From assembly GCA_038223055.1 (NCBI GenBank), contig JBBRHF010000146.1, forward strand, positions 1 to 11,139: DNA of 11,139 nt, in the 5' to 3' direction. Shown here one piece after another: positions 5,710-11,139 of the stretch (within the stretch, counting starts at the first letter, position 1; the number at the start of each line of letters is the position of its first letter). The translations under genes and the position numbers were made by a program. Source of the stretch: JBBRHF01 sp038223055 (lineage in GTDB: Bacteria; Actinomycetota; Actinomycetes; JACCUZ01). A model generated the notes under the pieces. It was not told where the DNA came from. It saw only the letters and a program-made list of their open reading frames with translations, and made no database searches.

Positions 5710-5712
5710 TTA
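5707..5712 (-). promoter_or_regulatory. Candidate -10 box of the S8 protease gene
   Basis: TAAGGT on the minus strand fits TAnnnT and would start RNA near 5700, giving a leader of about 35 nt with the AAGGAGG ribosome site. No clear -35 is seen. The rest of the gltD-protease gap has only a weak 5-bp stem (GCAGA 5733-5737 with TCTGC 5746-5750), so readthrough from gltBD is also possible. Confidence 0.4.
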
Positions 5713-5771
5713 GAAGGATCGGCCGTTCGGGAGCAGAGGGAGCTTTCTGCGGGTCTGTCTGTCCGGGAGGG

Positions 5772-7221
<1,450 letters not shown>

Positions 7222-7229
<8 letters not shown>

Positions 7230-10200
7230 GGCTGGCCTCCATGATCTCGTCGAGGACCGACGCGTCGTCAGGGTCGCGCCCGGCGGCAGTTGCGCGGGCG
7301 CGGACCGCCAGCACCCCGGCGTAGTCCCGGGGCATGACCTTGGTGATGCGGGTGACGTCGAAGTCGGCGAGCAGGGCCCGACCGACCGGGGAGTCGGTGG
7401 CCTCGACGTGGCTCGTGACCAGGTCGCGGACCAGCTCCACGTCGTCGGCGGAGAGTTCCTCGAGGTCCACCATGCCCGGGTTGACCCGGCCCCGGTTGAG
7501 GTCCAGGACATAGGCGGCGCCGCCGGACATGCCGGCGGCGAAGTTGCGCCCGACCGGGCCGAGTACGACGACGGTGCCCCCGGTCATGTATTCACAGCCG
7601 TGGTCCCCGACGCCCTCGACGACCGCGCTGGCACCGGAGTTGCGCACGGCGAACCGCTCACCCACCAGGCCGCGGACGAAGGCCGAACCGCCGGTGGCGC
7701 CGTAGAGCAGAACGTTGCCGGCGATGACGTTTCGCTCCGCGACCAGCGGCGCGGTGCGCGGCGGCCGGGCGATGACGCGCCCGCCGGACAGCCCCTTGCC
7801 GAGATAGTCGTTGGCGTCGCCGTAGAGGCGCAGGGTGATCCCTCGCGGCAGGAACGCGCCGAAGGACTGGCCGGCCGACCCGGTCAGCGTGATGTCGATC
7901 GTGCCGTCGGGCAGCCCGTCGCCGCCGTAGCGCCGGGTCAGCTCGGCGCCCAGCATCGTCCCGACGGTGCGGTTGACGTTGCGGATGGGGACCTCGATGC
8001 GCACGGCGGCGCCGCGGGTCAGGGCGTCGTCGGCCAGCGCGATGAGCTCGTTGTCCAGGGCCTTTTCCAGGCCGTGGTCCTGCACGGTGACGCAGCGCCT
8101 CGGCGTGCCCTCGGGCAGGTCCGGCACGTGCAGGATCGGCGCGAGGTCCAGCCCGTTGGCCTTCCAGTGCTCGACCGCAGCCGTGGTGTCAAGCAGTTCG
8201 GCCTGCCCGATCGCCTCGTCGAGGCTGCGCAGGCCGAGTGCGGCGAGCAGCTCGCGGACCTCCTCGGCGACGTAGGTGAAGAACGTCTCGACGAACTCCG
8301 GCTTGCCGGAGAACTTCTTGCGCAGCAGCGGGTTCTGGGTGGCGATGCCCACCGGGCAGGTGTCGAGGTGGCAGACCCGCATCATGATGCAGCCGCTGAC
8401 GACGAGGGGCGCGGTGGCAAAGCCGAACTCCTCCGCGCCGAGGAGCGCCGCGATCACGACGTCGCGCCCCGTCTTGAGCTGCCCGTCGGTCTGCACGACG
8501 ATGCGGTCACGCAACCCGTTGAGCAGCAACGTCTGCTGGGTCTCGGCGAGCCCGAGCTCCCAGGGCCCGCCGGCATGCTTGAGGGAGGTCAGCGGCGCCG
8601 CCCCGGTGCCCCCGTCGTGGCCGGAGATGAGCACCACGTCGGCGTGGGCCTTGCTGACCCCGGCCGCGACGGTGCCGACGCCGACCTCGGCGACGAGCTT
8701 GACGTGCACCCGCGCGCGGTTGTTGGCGTTCTTCAGGTCGTGGATGAGCTGGGCGAGGTCCTCGATGGAGTAGATGTCGTGGTGGGGCGGCGGCGAGATC
8801 AGTCCGACGCCGGGGGTCGAATGCCGCGTCCTGGCGATCCACGGGTAGACCTTGTGCCCGGGCAGCTGGCCACCTTCGCCCGGCTTGGCTCCCTGCGCCA
8901 TCTTGATCTGCAGGTCGTCGGCGTTGACGAGGTACTCGCTGGTGACCCCGAACCGGCCGGAGGCGATCTGCTTGACCGCCGAGCGGCGATCGTCGTACAG
9001 GCGTTCGGAGTCCTCGCCACCCTCGCCGGTGTTGGACTTGCCGCCGAGGTGGTTCATCGCCACCGCGAGGGTCTCGTGCGCCTCCTGCGAGATCGAGCCG
9101 TAAGACATGGCGCCGGTCGAGAACCGCTTGACGATGCTCGAAACCGGCTCGACCTGCTCGATCGGGACGGCAGGGCGCTCCCCGTCGCGCAGCCGGAACA
9201 GCCCGCGCAAAGTCATCAGCCGGGCCGACTGCTCGTCGACGGCGCTGGTGTACTGCTTGAAGACGTCGTAGCGGCGGCTGCGGGTGGCGTGCTGGAGCCG
9301 GAACACCGTCTCCGGGTTGAACAGGTGCAGCTCGCCCTCGCGGCGCCACTGGTATTCACCGCCGACGTCCAGCGTGCGGTGGGCCGTCGCCGACCCGCGG
9401 GTCGGGTAGGCGGTGCGGTGGCGGCTGCGGACCTCCTCGGCGAGGACGTCGAGGCCCACGCCGCCGAGCTTGGAGGAGGTGCCAGTGAAGTAGCGCGCGA
9501 CGAGTTCCCGGGCCAAGCCGACGGCCTCGAACACCTGCGCCCCGTGGTAGGACGCGACCGTCGAGATGCCCATCTTGGACATGACCTTGAGCACGCCCTT
9601 GCCGAGGGCCTTGATCAGGTTGGCCACCGCGAGCTCGGGCTGCCACGGGTCGACCCCGGGGATCAGCCCACGGCCGGCGAGGTCCTCGACGGTCTCCATC
9701 GCGAGGTAGGGGTTGACCGCCGAGGCGCCGTAGCCGATCAGCAGGGCGACATGGTGGACCTCGCGTACGTCGCCGGCCGAGACGATCAGGCCGACCTGGG
9801 TGCGGGTGCGCTCACGGATGAGGTGGTGGTGCACCGCGCTGGTGAGCAGCAGTGACGGGATGGGCGCCCACTCGGCGTCGGAGTCGCGGTCAGACAGCAC
9901 GATGAACCGCGCGCCGCCGGCCACGGCCGCCGTCACCTGCTCGAAGATCTGCTCGAGGCGGGCGGCCAGCGCCCCACCCCCGCCGGCGACCTGATAGAGC
10001 CCGCGGACCTTGTCAGCGGCGAAGCCGGGCAGGTCGCCGTCCCGGTTGACGTGCTCGATCTTGGCCAGCACGTCGTTGTCGATGACCGGGAACGAGAGCG
10101 CCAGCTGCCGGCAGTGGGCCGGGGTCGCGGTCAGCAGGTTCTGGTCGGGTCCGATGGCGGTGCCCAGCGAGGTGACGAGCTCCTCGCGGATCGCGTCCAG

Positions 10201-11139
10201 CGGCGGGTTGGTCACCTGCGCGAACAGCTGGCTGAAGTAGTCGAACAGCAGCCGGGACCGATCCGAGAGCACCGCGATCGGGGTGTCGGTGCCCATCGAG
10301 CCCAGCGGCTCCACACCCGAGGCGGCCATCGGAGTGAGCAGGATCCGCAGCTCCTCCAGGGTGTAGCCGAAGGTCTGCTGTCGGCGGGTCACGCTGGCCC
10401 GCGTGTGGGTGACGTGCTCGCGTTCGGGCAGGTCGGCCAGGTGGATCTGGCCGGCGTGCAGCCACTCGTCGTACGGCGCGGCGCCGGCGAGCTCGGCCTT
10501 GATCTCGGCGTCGTCGACGATGCGTCCCCGCTCGGTGTCGACGAGGAACATCCGGCCCGGCTGGAGCCGGCCCTTGCGTACGACGGTGGCGGGGTCCAGG
10601 TCGAGGACGCCTACCTCGCTGGCCAGGACGACCAGCCCGTCCTCGGTGACCCAGTAGCGCGCCGGACGCAGCCCGTTGCGGTCCAGCACGGCGCCGATGA
10701 GGACGCCGTCGGTGAAGGTGATGCAGGCCGGACCGTCCCACGGCTCCATCAGCGCGGCATGGAACTCGTAGAAGGCCCGGCGGGCCGGGTCCATCTCGGC
10801 GTGGTTCTCCCAGGCCTCCGGGATCATCATCAGCACCGCGTGCGGGAGGGAGCGACCACCCATGAAGAGCAGCTCCAGCACCTCGTCGAAGGTCGCCGAG
10901 TCGCTGGCCTCCGGGGTGCAGACGGGCAGCAGCCGGGAGATGTCGCCCGGGATCACGTCGCTCACCAGCTGGCTCTCCCGCGCGGCCATCCAGTTGCGGT
11001 TGCCCCGCACCGTGTTGATCTCGCCGTTGTGCGCGACGAGGCGGTAGGGGTGCGCGAGCGGCCAGGACGGGAAGGTGTTGGTGGAGAACCGCGAGTGCAC
11101 CAGCGCCAGCTCGGTGACCAGGCGGCGGTCGGACAGGTC
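7222..11139 (-). CDS. gltB: Glutamate synthase large subunit, 5' end outside window
   Basis: GltB hydrolyses glutamine and channels the ammonia to 2-oxoglutarate at an FMN site. The 1305 residues seen lack roughly the first 200, including the catalytic N-terminal Cys. The frame is open to the window edge, so a GTG codon at 11100 is an internal Val and not the start. The class II amidotransferase remainder (about visible residues 1-190) has SRFSTNTFPSWPLAHP and HNGEINT. The central domain follows to about 520. The FMN/TIM-barrel domain contains SNTGEGGEDS, QIKMAQGAKPGEGGQLPG and ISGHDGGTGAAPL. The 3Fe-4S ligands are Cys917, 923 and 928 in CIMMRVCHLDTC (codons 8389-8391, 8371-8373, 8356-8358), with the family's C-x5-C-x4-C spacing. 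The GXGXG beta-helix domain is near the end (GNVLLYGATGGSAFVRG). All visible key residues are intact. It is coupled to gltD by an eight-base overlap. Confidence 0.98.
7236..7240 (-). promoter_or_regulatory. Ribosome binding site of gltD inside the end of gltB
   Basis: GGAGG on the minus strand sits in the last codons of gltB, six bases before GTG 7229. It decides the gltD start and shows that gltB and gltD are read from the same mRNA. Confidence 0.75.

Noticed and set aside
7230..7511. N-terminal extension of the gltD frame
   Set aside because: It lies within the gltB coding region in another frame. GTG 7229 has a good ribosome site and gives a normal-length GltD.
11098..11100. GTG 11100 as the start of gltB
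   Set aside because: The frame continues to the window edge with family sequence (LVHSRFSTNTFPSW), so it is an internal Val and the true start is outside.

Overview
The window is GC-rich, and its protein-coding genes all lie on the minus strand; only one tRNA lies on the plus strand. The gene content and order point to an actinomycete: pyruvate kinase, a PdtaR-type ANTAR response regulator and a branched-chain amino acid ABC substrate-binding lipoprotein, next to gltB-gltD glutamate synthase. GTG starts, candidate leaderless starts and U-tract-less hairpins fit this. A Nocardioidaceae-like organism is my best guess, but only by inference from gene style.

In transcription order (right to left) the layout is as follows. 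gltB (7222-11139) is cut at its 5' end by the window edge and is followed by gltD (5772-7229), whose GTG start overlaps the gltB stop. After a 106-nt gap comes a secreted subtilisin-like (S8) protease (3875-5665), ending in a 13-bp hairpin terminator. Pyruvate kinase (2226-3740) has its own putative leaderless promoter. A tRNA-Leu(CAA) gene (2069-2151, plus strand) sits between pyk and pdtaR (1427-2032), which also looks leaderless. Last is the start of a LivK-type lipoprotein gene (1-1247), cut at its 3' end. No gene-free stretch exceeds 300 bases.

Together the genes cover nitrogen assimilation (GltBD), extracellular protein breakdown (S8 protease), amino acid uptake (LivK), the last step of glycolysis (Pyk) and an RNA-binding regulator (PdtaR). 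The functional link between them is inference; conservation of the pyk-pdtaR-liv order in other actinomycetes is from memory and should be checked.

I see no obviously new multi-gene system. The parts most worth a second look are small-scale. Three separate three-copy tandem repeats lie within 3.2 kb: one abuts the tRNA 3' end, one encodes a C-terminal tail on pyruvate kinase, and one encodes the protease linker. CRP/GlxR-like palindromes lie in the protease and livK upstream regions. pdtaR and pyk share an identical leaderless-start geometry. The pdtaR/tRNA-Leu divergent promoter region is only 36 bp.
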